A DNA stretch of 64,000 nucleotides from Stomoxys calcitrans (GCF_963082655.1 NC_081556.1:70169227-70233226); one strand, 5' to 3'; counted from the first letter of the stretch, positions 11,787-22,824 are shown. Numbers and translations are program-made. Notes: a model not told the origin generated them from the sequence alone.

Positions 11787-11826
11787 AATTAGTATACCCC
11801 CATCCTGTGGTGGAGGGTATAAAAAT
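11787..11826 (-). repeat. Solo HINE 5' terminus
   Basis: 'attagtatacccccatcctgtggtggagggtataaaa' is a HINE 5' end on the minus strand with no body attached. The neighbouring bases to the mariner element at 11889 show nothing else. Confidence 0.6.
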
Positions 11827-11888
11827 TATCGTGAAAAACCTTACGCTAAAATAGTGAAAAGCTGAGAAAATTGGGATGTGAACAATTA

Positions 11889-12833
11889 TTGGGTTGCCCA
11901 AAAAGTAATTGCGGATTTTTCATATAGTCGGCGTTAACAAATTTTTTCACAGCTTGTGACTCTGTAATTGCATTCTTTCTTCTGTCAGTTATCAGCTGTT
12001 TCTTTTAGCTTGATTTAGAAGAAAAGTGCGCGAAATTTTGTTTACATTTGTTTGTTTGGCGTCAATTTTAATATGGGTACCACATGTATTGAAAGAAATT
12101 CATTTAACAAACCGAATCAACGCTTGTGATATGCACCTTAAACGCAATGAATACGATCCGTTTTTAAAACGAATCATAACTGGAGATGAAAAATGGATTG
12201 TTTGCAACAACGTTAGTCGAAAACGATCATGGTCCAAGCATGGTGAACCAGCTCAAACCACTTCAAAGGCTGATATCCACCAATAGAAGGTTATGCTGTC
12301 TGTTTGGTGGGATTGGAAGGGTGTGGTATATTTTGAGCTGCTTCCAAGGAATCAAACGATTAATTCGGATGTTTACTGTCAACAATTGGACAAATTGAAT
12401 ACAGCCATCAAGGAGAAGCGACCAGAATTGGTCAATCGTAAAGGTGTCATATTCCACCATGACAACGCTAGACCGCACACATCTTTGGTCACTCGCCAAA
12501 AACTGAGTGGGCTTGGCTGGGAACTATTGATGCATCCACCATATAGCCCTGACCTTGCACCCTCAGACTACCATTTTTTTCAATCTTTGCATAACTCCTT
12601 AAATGGTAAAACTTTCGGTAATGATGAGGCTATAAAATTGCACTTGGTTCAGTTTTTTTTGCAGATAAAGGCCAGAAGGTCTATGAGCGTGGAATACTAA
12701 ATTTGCCAGGAAGATAGCAAAAGGTTATCGAACAAAATGGCAATTTTATATTTGATTAAAGTTCATTCTAAATTTTACTAAAAATTCATTTACTTTCTTT
12801 TAAAAAATCCGCAATTACTTCTTGGGCAACCCA
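11889..12833 (+). mobile_element. mariner element, internally deleted (cecropia-type termini)
   Basis: Terminal inverted repeats are of the type TTGGGTTGCCCAAAAAGTAA on the left and its near inverse at 12805-12833 (one or two differences). TA dinucleotides flank them (11887-11888 and 12834-12835). The 945-bp length is short of the ~1.3 kb usual for mariner, and the part missing is the transposase N-terminus with its DNA-binding helix-turn-helix domains. The ends resemble the cecropia subfamily, which is an inference from terminus similarity only. Confidence 0.85.
12026..12700 (+). pseudogene. mariner transposase, N-terminally deleted with an internal stop
   Basis: The catalytic half of a mariner transposase. 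All three residues of the DD34D triad are visible: Asp in 'ITGDEKW' (about 12185), Asp in 'HDNARPH' (about 12463), and Asp 34 residues later in 'YSPDLAPSDYH'. The WVPHVLKE linker precedes them. One in-frame TAG at 12284-12286 divides the frame. The paired DNA-binding domains are absent and the start at 12026 is only the edge of the open frame. No active protein is expected. A function as a domesticated gene is unlikely because of the stop codon. Confidence 0.85.
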
Positions 12834-12899
12834 TATAATGAACAAATTCCAAACGCAACAAATTCATTAAATGGAAATATGGTTGTTGGAATGCATTGG

Positions 12900-13205
12900 T
12901 TGTTCAATTTTCACAAAATTTTGTATAAGTCTCTTTTTTGGTCCAAGGACGAACGCTATTGATTTTGAAAAAATAGGCCCAGATTTAGAAATAGCTCCCA
13001 TATATATCTTTCATACGATATACCCTTTTAAAGCTTTGTAGCTACTATTTTGGTCCCATCTCTACGAAATTTTTCATGAGATGTTTTAATTGACAGCCAC
13101 AATTTTCGTACCATCGTATGAAAATCTTACAAGGTTCTATTCGATATTTCAATAGATGTGCAAAATTAAAGTCTGACTAGATTTGGATATAAGTGGTATA
13201 TATTA
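12900..13205 (+). repeat. HINE-like type 3 module fragment
   Basis: Modules run in the plus orientation: 'ggtccaaggacgaacgctattgattt', 'tagctcccatatatatctttcatacgata', 'tacgaaatttttcatgagatg'. They mirror the type 3 element at 10.5-11.8 kb. Both ends are missing. Confidence 0.6.
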
Positions 13206-13249
13206 AAAGTATTCCGTAGACTCGGTTTCTCTCAAAAACCCATGTCCAA

Positions 13250-14635
13250 ACTGAAACGTTAGTAGATGATATGTGAGACAACGGAGGACATGTTCAGGCT
13301 TTCAATGAAAACCCATTTTCGACAGGATACGACGGGACACACGGAGGCACCGTAATCTTGGAGTAATGAGGTTGATCGAAGGCTTATCATTGCAGTATTT
13401 ATGGTAAAGGAAGCCTTGAATCCATTTAAGTCACCCGGACCTGATGGAATATTCCGGCGTTACAATGGAAGGTGGACAACTATCTGGCGCCTCGTCTGGC
13501 GAATATTTTCACAAGGTGCCTAGGACTTGCAAATACCCGAAAACCTGGCAGGAGACAAGGGTGGTATCTTACCCAATCACTGCAAAGCAAGTTATGCGAC
13601 ACCAAAGGCCTATAAGCCTTACGTCCATTCTACTCAAAAACCTGGATTATTGGGGACACCATGGTAAACAGTAGGACATGCAGTGAACTGATCAAATAAA
13701 AGCATCACGCCTATGTCAAGGGAAGGTCGGTGGAGAATGTCCTGCACGAGGTTGTTTCAATATCTGACAAGGTCAAATACTTAGGAGTGAACTTGAACAA
13801 GGAAACTGAATAGGAAGTGCCACATTCAGAAGCGTCCTGAGAAGGCTCACAGATGTTGGGAACTATATGCTCGTAGACGGGCTATAGGATCGAATTGGGA
13901 CCTGAATCCGAGAATAGTCTACTGATACTACAGGAGCGTGATTACACCAATAGCTATTTACGTTGCTTTGTGGACTGCATTGGGGAAAAAGTGCAACGAA
14001 ATGATAATACATGAGGCTCAGGGATCATGTTATATTAGCGTATGCAGAGCAATGAGGACAATGCCCAATGAAGCACTGGGAACAATTCTAGATATCCGAC
14101 TTTGAGATTTAAGATTATGGGACATGGATAGAGGATAGGAGCAGGACATACCATCGCGGTATGATAGAGACGACAATAGGAGAAACGAAAGGAATGGAAG
14201 ATCGGTTACCTTAGATGAAACATAAGGTCGGGTGAGAGGCACTGCTGCAGGCGTCACAGTCTTGGATTGGCGAAGCCCTGGTTTTGTCATCTGGAAGATT
14301 ATGCTACGCAAATGGATCAAAGATAGAGGACAGAGTTGGTTTTCTACTGCCTGACCATAATACGATCCTGCAGACGGAAATCCGGGCGATAACGGAAGGC
14401 GCGAGGAGTTGTGGCGTTAACGGATGTCGAGTGTGAACATCTTTACGGTCCGTAAACTGGCCATCAGGGTATCAGGACGGTAAGGTCACGAACATTCTTG
14501 GAGTGTAAGAATGAGATTAAAGCCTTCTCTAAGGATGACCGATCCGCATCGTGTGGTTGCCGAGCCATAGCGGAGTAAGAGCTAATAAATTTCATGAACC
14601 CGAAGCCTTTCGGGGTGGACGACGACTAGACTAGA
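13250..14635 (+). pseudogene. R1/I/LOA-like LINE pol remnant, plus strand
   Basis: RT-like pieces in several frames: 'NPFKSPGPDG' near 13420, 'PKTWQETRVV' near 13540, and 'RPISLTS' near 13605. An internal deletion then joins the early RT to 'VKYLGVNL' near 13780. Downstream are the thumb/connection region ('LNPRIVY', 'ALWTALGKKCN', 'AMRTMPNEALGTILD') and an RNase H end ('IRIVWLPSHSG' near 14548). The YxDD catalytic block is lost. Frameshifts and stops throughout mean it is not functional. It meets an oppositely oriented LINE at about 14635. Confidence 0.7.
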
Positions 14636-14639
14636 AGAT

Positions 14640-17600
14640 GCCTTCTAGTTTCTACAGTTGAACCATTCAGATCGCTTTAAAAACCAACAACTTGCGAATG
14701 TTCACATCCGCTAAAACAGACAAGTTATCGAGGAATTGAGAACCTTAAGTTAAACTCCTTCCAGTGTAAAAGACATACACAGCAAATGTTCTATCGTCTC
14801 TTCTTCCTGATGTCCTCACAGCTTCTGCAAAAGTTGTTACTTGCAACCATCATTCCGTCAGCACGTTTTCTGATCGAAAAGTGACCTGTCATGTAAACAC
14901 AGTGACTGACACGTCTGACACACACAACAGCAAAGCAGTAAACCTCTTCAAGTATAAATTTGGCCACATAATTTTGGAATGTTCACAACCGCCATTTATG
15001 ACCATCTAAAATTTTTTGCCCTTCGGGTCTTATCTTGAAAGCCTAAGGTACATGTCGCAAAAGGCATACCCACAGATTCCAGTATCCCTGGAATTTGTAG
15101 GGTAGTTCCTAGTCTCGCAAGCTCGTCCGCTTTAGAATTCCCTGCTATATCTCTGTGGCCCGGCACCCAGAACAGGTGAATTTTCAGTTTCAGTTTATAG
15201 CGGTTTTTGAATTCAGAAATATATTCTCCTGGGATTAAAAGGCTGTCTGGCTGTCTGAGAAGATATTTATGCCAGTTTTCGTTATGACATCATATATAAG
15301 CAAGGATCTCCGATTAATACACACTACAGTGGTCGGGTAATCTTCTCGATATAACCCGTCCAAGTTCTTCGGAGTACACCCCTATGCCCATCTGGTCGTC
15401 TAGTTTGGAACAATTCGGATAGCATTCTATGTATGTATCTTCTATTACCAGGGATATTGTAGTTCCAATGGGATCTATCAGGAATAGTGGTACAGTGCAT
15501 TTTATGAAATAGCGGCTCAGGCAGTGTGTAATCCACACTGCCACGAACATCAGACATTGTATCAAGGATAACACAGTGTCCGTAGCCACCGCACGACCAG
15601 AGAGAAAGCTCCCTTAGTCTCACAGTAGTGGTCGCAGCAATTTGTCTAGCCACAATGTCCAAAGGCAGTAGGCAAATGCAAATTTTCCCATGAGCATTCA
15701 ATTAAGGGGCAAACAGGGGCAAACTTCTTACATGTCAATGAGTGCTGCCCGATCCAAGTTTGTATTCAAGGGTAAGGGGCCTCTTTTTATAGCTGAGTCC
15801 GAACGCGTGCCGCAGTGCGGCACTTCTTTTTAGAGAAGTAGATGTAGCAGTAGGTGTAGCATTAAATTCAGTGAACAGATGGTGTGCGGCTTCGGGCAAC
15901 CTTTTTTGAATAGTTGGTGAATTTTTGAAGCTCCGTCCATCGGATTACAACCCCATATAGCATTAAAGGTCTTACAACTGCACTATATACCCAGTGCATG
16001 ACCAAAAATTGCCTTTCCTGCCCTTTCCAAAATGTTTGATTTAAAGTACATTTACTATCCACCAAAACAACCAGGTATTTTACGCTTTCAGCGTATGGAA
16101 CATTCTCTCCTCCCAAAGAGGCAGGTGCTACTGTGGGTAGCTTGGATCTCCTGCTGAAAGGAACAACTACTGTCTTAGACGGATTTACACCATAACCACT
16201 TTCGGTAGCCCACTTTAACGCTCTATATAGACGACTAGGTGGTAAAGGACTATTTCAGTGGATTTGCCCTAAGAGCATAGCATGTATACATGCTGTAGCC
16301 GAGACAGGCGATCTCCAGGGATCTTTGCTCTAATATATGTTTCTATCCACCTCACTAGAGTCTTCAGTGTAAAGGATGACAGACTAATAAGACGAAAATC
16401 TTAAGTCTTCGTGTTGTAAGTTTTTCTTGCTTTCGGAATGAAAATGTCATTTGTGTACCTACATCCCACAGGTATATACGACAAGCTGATACAAGCAGAG
16501 CATATGTCCCTAAGCCAAGGATCCAGTCTGTCGGATACAGATTGTAATTCAACCGGTGATACATCATCCAGGTCTGGCGACTTAATGGATAACCCAAAGA
16601 ATTTTCGACTCAGACATAATTTCTCCAATAGCCTCCGACGAACGCATAACAGTGACAACCTCTTCTGGCTCCACATTGTTCGTTGGAGAATTTACCGGGA
16701 AATATGTATCAACGAATACTTGAAGTGTTTACTCACTACACATTGTCCATACATTCTCAGAATTCCATTCAGGATTTTTTCGGAGCCTTTCTCAGCTCTC
16801 TCTTATATTTTATTAGCGCAGCCTTGTAGACGTCCTAATTGTGTGGTGCCTTTATAGCTTTCGCCATGTTGACGAGTTTTCTGCAGCCCTTCCTTTAGAC
16901 CAACCCGTTCTTGAGTCTACCATGGCGGTCGCTTGGCCCTTGCTCCTTCGCTTGGCACTAGGACATGCTGACAGAAACAAGTCATTCAGGGCCTTCCTGA
17001 TCCACTTAACCATTATATCTAAGTCCTCTGCATTTCCGCGTCATTTTCTGTTCTAAAAGGGATAGTCGTACAGAATGAGTGCCGAAATGTATCCCAATCC
17101 GATTTGTTGGGGTCTGAGAGACAGCCTGAGTTGAGTACGAATACTGCATATCTCCGGCCACCATATCCTATCCTATCTATCAATCTTCCAGTCGGCAGAT
17201 GAAGGATTGGGATTACAGTTCCTTAGTTTTCCAAATATGGATTCAGGATCTGAGGGAATCCTAGGTATCCAAGCGTGCGCTATTGGCCGAGAAGTAATAT
17301 CTCCCGTCTTGACTAAATCCAGTACCGCGCCTGGCCAGATCTCACCAATCCTTTTTAGGGAGCAACGATACATATCAATTGACCGTTGATCCCCGAAGGT
17401 AATTGGTTTGTATCGGGCCTTAATACCAGCCTGCATCGTCGCAAACTGGAGGAGACCCAGGAAAATCTGCAAGAACATCAGAGTATACTGATAAAATAAT
17501 ATTGACTATCCCACTCCAAGTATTCCTAGTTATGCAGCCCTGATCTACTCCCTTGTCGACAACTGCCGTCACCAAACTTCCCTAGCGACATTAGCAGAGG

Positions 17601-18090
17601 TTCCTCCAGGTGACCGCAGCCTTTTTGCTTTTGGTGCTCAACAATTTCAATCAATACATCCTGCTGACGCAAAGAGCAGTGAGAAATTATTTCTATGGGT
17701 GGACCCTCTTCAGAGTTCCACATATATTCAAATTCGGCTCGTTAACCAGACACTCCACTTGAAACTGATGATCTGGTGGAATCCAACCCGATGCACTGCC
17801 GATATCGATGACTGCATATGTACATATATCAACTCATCCCTGTTGTGCTTGCTTGCTACTATGGAGTAAAGGGGCAGGGCAGGGATTGGTCTTCCCAGTG
17901 TATTTGAAAGCAGGGAGCTCTTTTTATTTATTAGAAAATGGCAGTTTTAGTCCTTACAGCATCCTGCCCTTTCGCCCGATTGTGCTGCCGGTGCATACAC
18001 TTTAGTCACCTTCGTCTTCCGAATTGCTTTCTAGACTTTCTTGTAAGCTAAGCAAAGCCCTCGCTCACAACTGCCGTCATAGTACCTATT
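14640..18090 (-). mobile_element. R1/I/LOA-like LINE, degenerate, minus strand
   Basis: From right to left: an ORF1-like part (17173-17723 and probably to 18090) resembling DUF4780 ('IPSRP'-like and 'NCNPNPSSADWK' blocks). Then an EN-RT linker ('KWIRKALNDLFL', 'SACPSAKRRSKG' at about 16900-17000) directly after ORF1, so the endonuclease domain is deleted. Then RT start ('KSPDLDDVSPVELQS', 'YIPVGCR..DIFIPKARKT' at 16400-16680), 'VKYLVVLVDSKCTLN' near 16080, RNase H ('VYQAEILAIKE'-like) near 15310, and a tail to about 14640. Frameshifts are frequent and the YxDD block is missing. A SINE interrupts it at 15673-15846. Confidence 0.7.
15673..15846 (-). mobile_element. tRNA-derived SINE, 3' part, with 8-bp target duplication
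   Basis: The body has the SINE features 'gtgccgcactgcggcac', 'ggactcagctataaaaaga' and 'ttaattgaatgctcatggg' on the minus strand. The tRNA-like head is missing. GCAGTAGG occurs at 15665-15672 and again at 15847-15854, and the LINE continues on both sides. The copies at 48.3 and 55.6 kb share the same tail. Confidence 0.8.
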
Positions 18091-18500
18091 CCGAAATGCA
18101 GATATTTTTCTTTAAGGAGCGAAATGAATAACACGTCCGCCCCACTTAATGGGTAATTTAGAATATCCTACTAATATACATAAACAATACAAAAACTGCT
18201 CAAGAAAATTTGGAGGCAAAGCCGCGTATGAAATATTTGGGACAGATCGGGTACACGGTATATGCGTTGAATAAGTGTAAATGGGATGCACTAAATATAT
18301 ACATCTCAGATATTTAATCCAACTTATATTGTAAAGGAAGGCCAACGTAGTTAAGGTTAAGATATGCTTAATCTTCAAATGTATAGATACTGTAGTCATA
18401 ACTTTTAGCCTTAACCAATCCAAATATGACCAATGTACATGGGCGTTGTCATCGAGTTTGGAAATTCGCGATTTAGGTTCCTTAACATTGCAATAGTTTT
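18091..18500. other. No recognised feature
   Basis: I see no repeat match in the window and no convincing frame. It lies between the LINE 5' part and the Copia remnant and could be an eroded continuation of either. Confidence 0.4.
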
Positions 18501-19170
18501 GAAGTTGATGTTAAACCTATGGAGGTGACTATACCACAGTCGGGATACATTAAACGACACGTGAAGAAGTATGGTTTGGGTAATTACAAATTCGTACGAA
18601 TTCCAAAGGTTGATAATGTTAAACTGAAGAGCTAACCCATTTTTGAAAAAGAGAATTAATTGGATATTTGCTTTACATATCGCTCAACACCAAACTGTCA
18701 CATGCATGCTGTCACAATTTTCCAACAATCCAAGGAAGCAATATTTAAACACTGCTTTGAAAGTATTCAAATACTTAAGCAAGGCAAGCAATCAGTTATA
18801 ACCCATATGAAGACCTCAAAATCAATTATCGGACTTTGAGATGCCATTTGGGCTCAAGTCGTCGATGAATGAAATTCTCAATCTGGGTATTGTTTTGGCA
18901 AATAGTGTAGTATATTGGGAATCCAAAAACAAGAAGTTCTTGCGAAATCCGTAAAGCAAGCATCATATATGAACTATATCCTGAAATAACTAGGATTTTC
19001 AAAAGAAGGACCAACTACAGTACTAACAGATTCCCAAATTCCTCAACAAATGGCAATCATCGCTCACGAACCAAACACATTTATTACAAAAACCATTTCA
19101 CAAAGGGTATTGTTAAACGAAGACTTGTTGAACTATAATATTTACCAACAGACAAATCGGTGGCCAATTT
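18500..19170 (+). pseudogene. Ty1/copia pol remnant (end of RT and RNase H)
   Basis: Plus-strand pieces in changing frames. 'VDVKPMEV..PQSGYIKRHVKKYGL' at 18507-18590 matches the Copia block before the RT end. Fragments near 18690-18780 resemble the next block (nP..lkvfkYL). 'TDSQ..AIIAHEPN' and 'SRTKHIYYKNHF' (19020-19100), followed by 'YLPTDKS' (about 19140), match the RNase H end of Copia pol. Several shifts and stops make it dead. A HINE begins at 19171 right after the last recognisable residue. The last 160 bases are part of the tandem duplication. Confidence 0.7.
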
Positions 19171-19832
19171 TTATACCCTTCACCATAGGATGGAGGTATA
19201 CCAATTTCATCATTCTGTTTGTAACTCCTTGAAATATTCGTCTAAGATCCCATAAAGTATACGAATTCGTGATCGACATGACATTTTTAGTCCATCTAGC
19301 CATGTCCGTCCGTCTATCTGTCTGTCGAAAGCACGCTTGAAATTTTAAACAAATACTTTTTATTAGTGTAGGTCGGTTGAGATTGTAAATGGTCCATATT
19401 TTGATATAGCTGCCCTTTAGACCGATCTGGCGGTTTAGGATCTGAAACCCATAAAAGCTGCATTAATTATCCGATTTCAGTGAAATGCGAAACATTGAGT
19501 TGTTTTAAGCCTACCAACATTCGCCTAGAATAATGTTCAGGACGGAATATATATAGATATAGCTGTCATATTACCGATCTGACGACTTAGGATCTGAAGC
19601 CCATAAAAACTTTATTTATTACACGATTTATTTATTTATTAATTACCCAAATTGAATCAGTTAGTTGTTTTAAGCGTCCTGCCACTTGACCCACATATGG
19701 TTAAGATCGGACGATATTAAGATTTAGCTGCCACGTAAACCGTTCCGCTGTTTAAGGGTCTGAAGCTTATTAAAGCTTTATTTATTACCCAGGTTCTTTG
19801 AAATTTAGAACAATAAGTTATTTCAAGCATTC
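19171..19832 (+). repeat. HINE 5' part, unit 1 of the duplication
   Basis: It starts TATACCCTTCACCATAGGATGG, then the shared 5' body, a short GTCC/GTCT tract and type 2-like modules ('cccataaaagctgcattaattatccg', 'catattaccgatctgacg'). It stops at the gypsy LTR at 19833. Confidence 0.8.
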
Positions 19833-20124
19833 TGTTACGTATTTGATAATAATTAAACGCAACAATTAAGTTTTTTACAAAAAGAGTGATAAGACAATTT
19901 CCAACTCTTCATATTTACAAATTTTCGTTTGTCATCCAGAACAAGAAATTTCAAGGCTACCTTGTTCAAAATAAGAAAAGTGACAAAATCAAGGCTGACT
20001 TGTTAAAAAGAATGAAAATTACAAAATCAAAGTAAACAATGAAAAACAAATAAAATCAAAGCTAAGTTATTAAAATAATTAAAAACATTTTAAATTTCAA
20101 AGTAAATTATTTCCAGCCGCCACA
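19833..20124 (-). repeat. Gypsy LTR, duplicated copy
   Basis: This is the 292-bp LTR identical to that at 21127-21418, with TG...CA ends and ATTC just before it. It is followed by the end of pol (20125-20301) up to the duplication joint, so it arose by the tandem duplication and not by LTR-LTR recombination. Confidence 0.9.
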
Positions 20125-20301
20125 GTACTCCCCCTCCAGCGTTGTCATTCAGCAAAACGAACTTTCTTGACGACCGTTCGCGTAACAGGGGACTCGGCAA
20201 TATCATCCTGGAATACTAAGTATGGCTTCAATCTGTCTATTGATACCACTTTTTCTTTGCCTTCAACAAGAATCTTGAAAATTTTTTCATTCCTGGTAAC
20301 A
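20125..20301 (-). pseudogene. 3' end of gypsy pol, duplicated fragment
   Basis: Identical to 21419-21595: the polypurine tract and the last codons of the integrase frame. It is cut at the duplication joint, where Copia RNase H sequence resumes. Confidence 0.85.
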
Positions 20302-21126
20302 GGAACAACTACAGTACTAACAGATTCCCAAATTCCTCAACAAATGGCAATCATCGCTCACGAACCAAACACATTTATTACAAAAACCATTTCACAAAGG
20401 GTATTGTTAAACGAAGACTTGTTGAACTATAATATTTACCAACAGACAAATCGGTGGCCAATTTTTATACCCTTCACCATAGGATGGAGGTATACCAATT
20501 TCATCATTCTGTTTGTAACTCCTTGAAATATTCGTCTAAGATCCCATAAAGTATACGAATTCGTGATCGACATGACATTTTTAGTCCATCTAGCCATGTC
20601 CGTCCGTCTATCTGTCTGTCGAAAGCACGCTTGAAATTTTAAACAAATACTTTTTATTAGTGTAGGTCGGTTGAGATTGTAAATGGTCCATATTTTGATA
20701 TAGCTGCCCTTTAGACCGATCTGGCGGTTTAGGATCTGAAACCCATAAAAGCTGCATTAATTATCCGATTTCAGTGAAATGCGAAACATTGAGTTGTTTT
20801 AAGCCTACCAACATTCGCCTAGAATAATGTTCAGGACGGAATATATATAGATATAGCTGTCATATTACCGATCTGACGACTTAGGATCTGAAGCCCATAA
20901 AAACTTTATTTATTACACGATTTATTTATTTATTAATTACCCAAATTGAATCAGTTAGTTGTTTTAAGCGTCCTGCCACTTGACCCACATATGGTTAAGA
21001 TCGGACGATATTAAGATTTAGCTGCCACGTAAACCGTTCCGCTGTTTAAGGGTCTGAAGCTTATTAAAGCTTTATTTATTACCCAGGTTCTTTGAAATTT
21101 AGAACAATAAGTTATTTCAAGCATTC

Positions 21127-21418
21127 TGTTACGTATTTGATAATAATTAAACGCAACAATTAAGTTTTTTACAAAAAGAGTGATAAGACAATTTCCAACT
21201 CTTCATATTTACAAATTTTCGTTTGTCATCCAGAACAAGAAATTTCAAGGCTACCTTGTTCAAAATAAGAAAAGTGACAAAATCAAGGCTGACTTGTTAA
21301 AAAGAATGAAAATTACAAAATCAAAGTAAACAATGAAAAACAAATAAAATCAAAGCTAAGTTATTAAAATAATTAAAAACATTTTAAATTTCAAAGTAAA
21401 TTATTTCCAGCCGCCACA
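21127..21418 (-). repeat. Gypsy 3' LTR
   Basis: On the minus strand it runs TGTGGCGGCTGG to CGTAACA (TG...CA). Compared with the 5' LTR it lacks 18 bp ('tgtttttattgtttgaaa' region) and has about four substitutions. Confidence 0.92.
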
Positions 21419-21433
21419 GTACTCCCCCTCCAG
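21419..21433 (-). promoter_or_regulatory. Polypurine tract
   Basis: On the minus strand GGAGGGGGAGTAC directly precedes the 3' LTR. This is the expected place and composition for priming plus-strand DNA synthesis. Confidence 0.8.
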
Positions 21434-21438
21434 CGTTG

Positions 21439-22217
21439 TCATTCAGCAAAACGAACTTTCTTGACGACCGTTCGCGTAACAGGGGACTCGGCAATATCAT
21501 CCTGGAATACTAAGTATGGCTTCAATCTGTCTATTGATACCACTTTTTCTTTGCCTTCAACAAGAATCTTGAAAATTTTTTCATTCCTGGTAACAACCTT
21601 GTATGGGCCTGAATATGGTGTTTGTAATGGTTTCTTCACTGCATCGCATCTTAGGAATACATATTGGCATGTTTTCAGCTGCTCATTGACGTAGCTTTTG
21701 TTGTTCGTGTGACATCCCGTAACCAATGGTTTAATATTATTCATTCTATTTTGGAATAGCGTTATCCAGTCATGCTCATTCTGTGAACGTTGTAAATCAA
21801 TAATCAATTCCCCGGGTAACGTCAAACTAGATCCATAAACCATTTCGGCAGCACACACATCAGTATCGGTGATAATTCGTGTTCTCAAACCAAGCAAGAT
21901 TAGCGGTAGAGTACTAACCCAGTCCTTGTTACTGGCACATCTTAATACTGATTTTAGAGTTCGGTGCCACCGTTCTACTAATCCATTCGCTTGAGGGTGG
22001 TATGGAGTTGTATGTTTCACCCTTGAGCCGCATAGCTTCGCAAGTTGTCTGAATAATCTGCTCTCAAATTGTTTACCTTGATCGGTAATTATTTCCTTCG
22101 GTACTCCAAATCGAGAAATCCATATGTCAACAAAGGCTGAGGCTACAGTTTCGGCTTTGATGTCTGCTAGAGGGACAGCTTCTGACCATTCGGTGAATCT
22201 ATCGATGCAAGTTAATA
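21439..22217 (-). pseudogene. pol: Gypsy pol, second part: integrase core and C-terminus
   Basis: This is the continuation of integrase after the 22218-22824 insertion. It is open from the insertion to the stop at 21439. The second catalytic Asp lies in 'IITDQGKQFE' and the Glu in 'HPQANGLVERWHR', completing a DDE triad whose first Asp lies on the other side of the insertion. The C-terminal GPY/F-type motif 'PYSGPYKVV' follows, then 'VSIDRLKPY'. No chromodomain is seen. An ATG at 22018-22020 inside this part could only start a fragment lacking the first two catalytic residues. Separated from protease and RT, it is not functional. Confidence 0.92.
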
Positions 22218-22824
22218 AAGGGTGATTTTTTTGAGGTTAGGATTTTCATGCATTAGTATTTGACAGATCACGTGGGATTTCAGACATGGTGTCAAAGAGA
22301 AAGATGCTCAGTATGTTTTGACATTTCATCATGAATAGACTTACTAACGAGCAACGCTTGCAAATCATTGAATTTTATTACCAAAATCAGTGTTCGGTTC
22401 GAAATGTGTTCATTCACCGTAACGTTGCGTCCAACAGCATCTTTGAAAAAATACGGTCCAATGATTCCACCAGCGTACAAACCACACCAAACAGTGCATT
22501 TTTCGGGATGCATGGGCAGTTCTTGAACGGCTTCTGGTTGCTCTTCACTCCAAATGCGGCAATTTTGCTTATTTACGTAGCCATTCAACCAGAAATGAGC
22601 CTCATCGCTGAACAAAATTTGTCAAAATTTGAACACATTTCGAACCGAACACTGATTTTCGTAATAAAATTCAATGATTTGCAAGCGTTGCTCGTTAGTA
22701 AGTCTATTCATGATGAAATGTCAAAGCATACTGAGCATCTTTCTCTTTGACACCATGTCTGAAATCCCACGTGATCTGTCAAATACTAATGCATGAAAAT
22801 CCTAACCTCAAAAAAATCACCCTT
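22218..22824 (-). mobile_element. Palindromic non-autonomous Tc1/mariner-superfamily element, copy 2
   Basis: 607 bp, the same length as the copy at 9138-9744, with TA on both sides (22216-22217 and 22825-22826). The arms match those of copy 1 except for about two bases. The middle segment lies in the opposite orientation, so this copy is on the minus strand. It sits in the gypsy integrase frame between the first and second catalytic Asp. Like copy 1 it encodes only a transposase start in each arm and a core fragment. Confidence 0.92.

Larger units (their letters stand above)
19012..21599 (+). repeat. 1,294-bp tandem duplication, two units, apparently identical
   Basis: Unit 1 is 19012-20305 and unit 2 is 20306-21599. 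Every landmark is offset by exactly 1,294 bp: 'atggcaatcatcgctc' at 19050/20344, HINE start 19171/20465, LTR start 19833/21127, LTR end 20124/21418. I saw no mismatch in the stretches compared. The unit holds the Copia tail, the 5' part of a HINE, a complete gypsy LTR and the last ~180 bp of gypsy pol. Short similarity (gga.caacta) lies at the joint. Confidence 0.9.

Noticed and set aside
16438..17056. Plus-strand open frames of 139 and 71 codons
   Set aside because: They are antisense to LINE RT and linker sequence, which reads sensibly only on the minus strand.
19833..20124. Solo LTR made by LTR-LTR recombination
   Set aside because: It is followed by pol end sequence and lies in an exact 1,294-bp tandem copy, so it came from the duplication.
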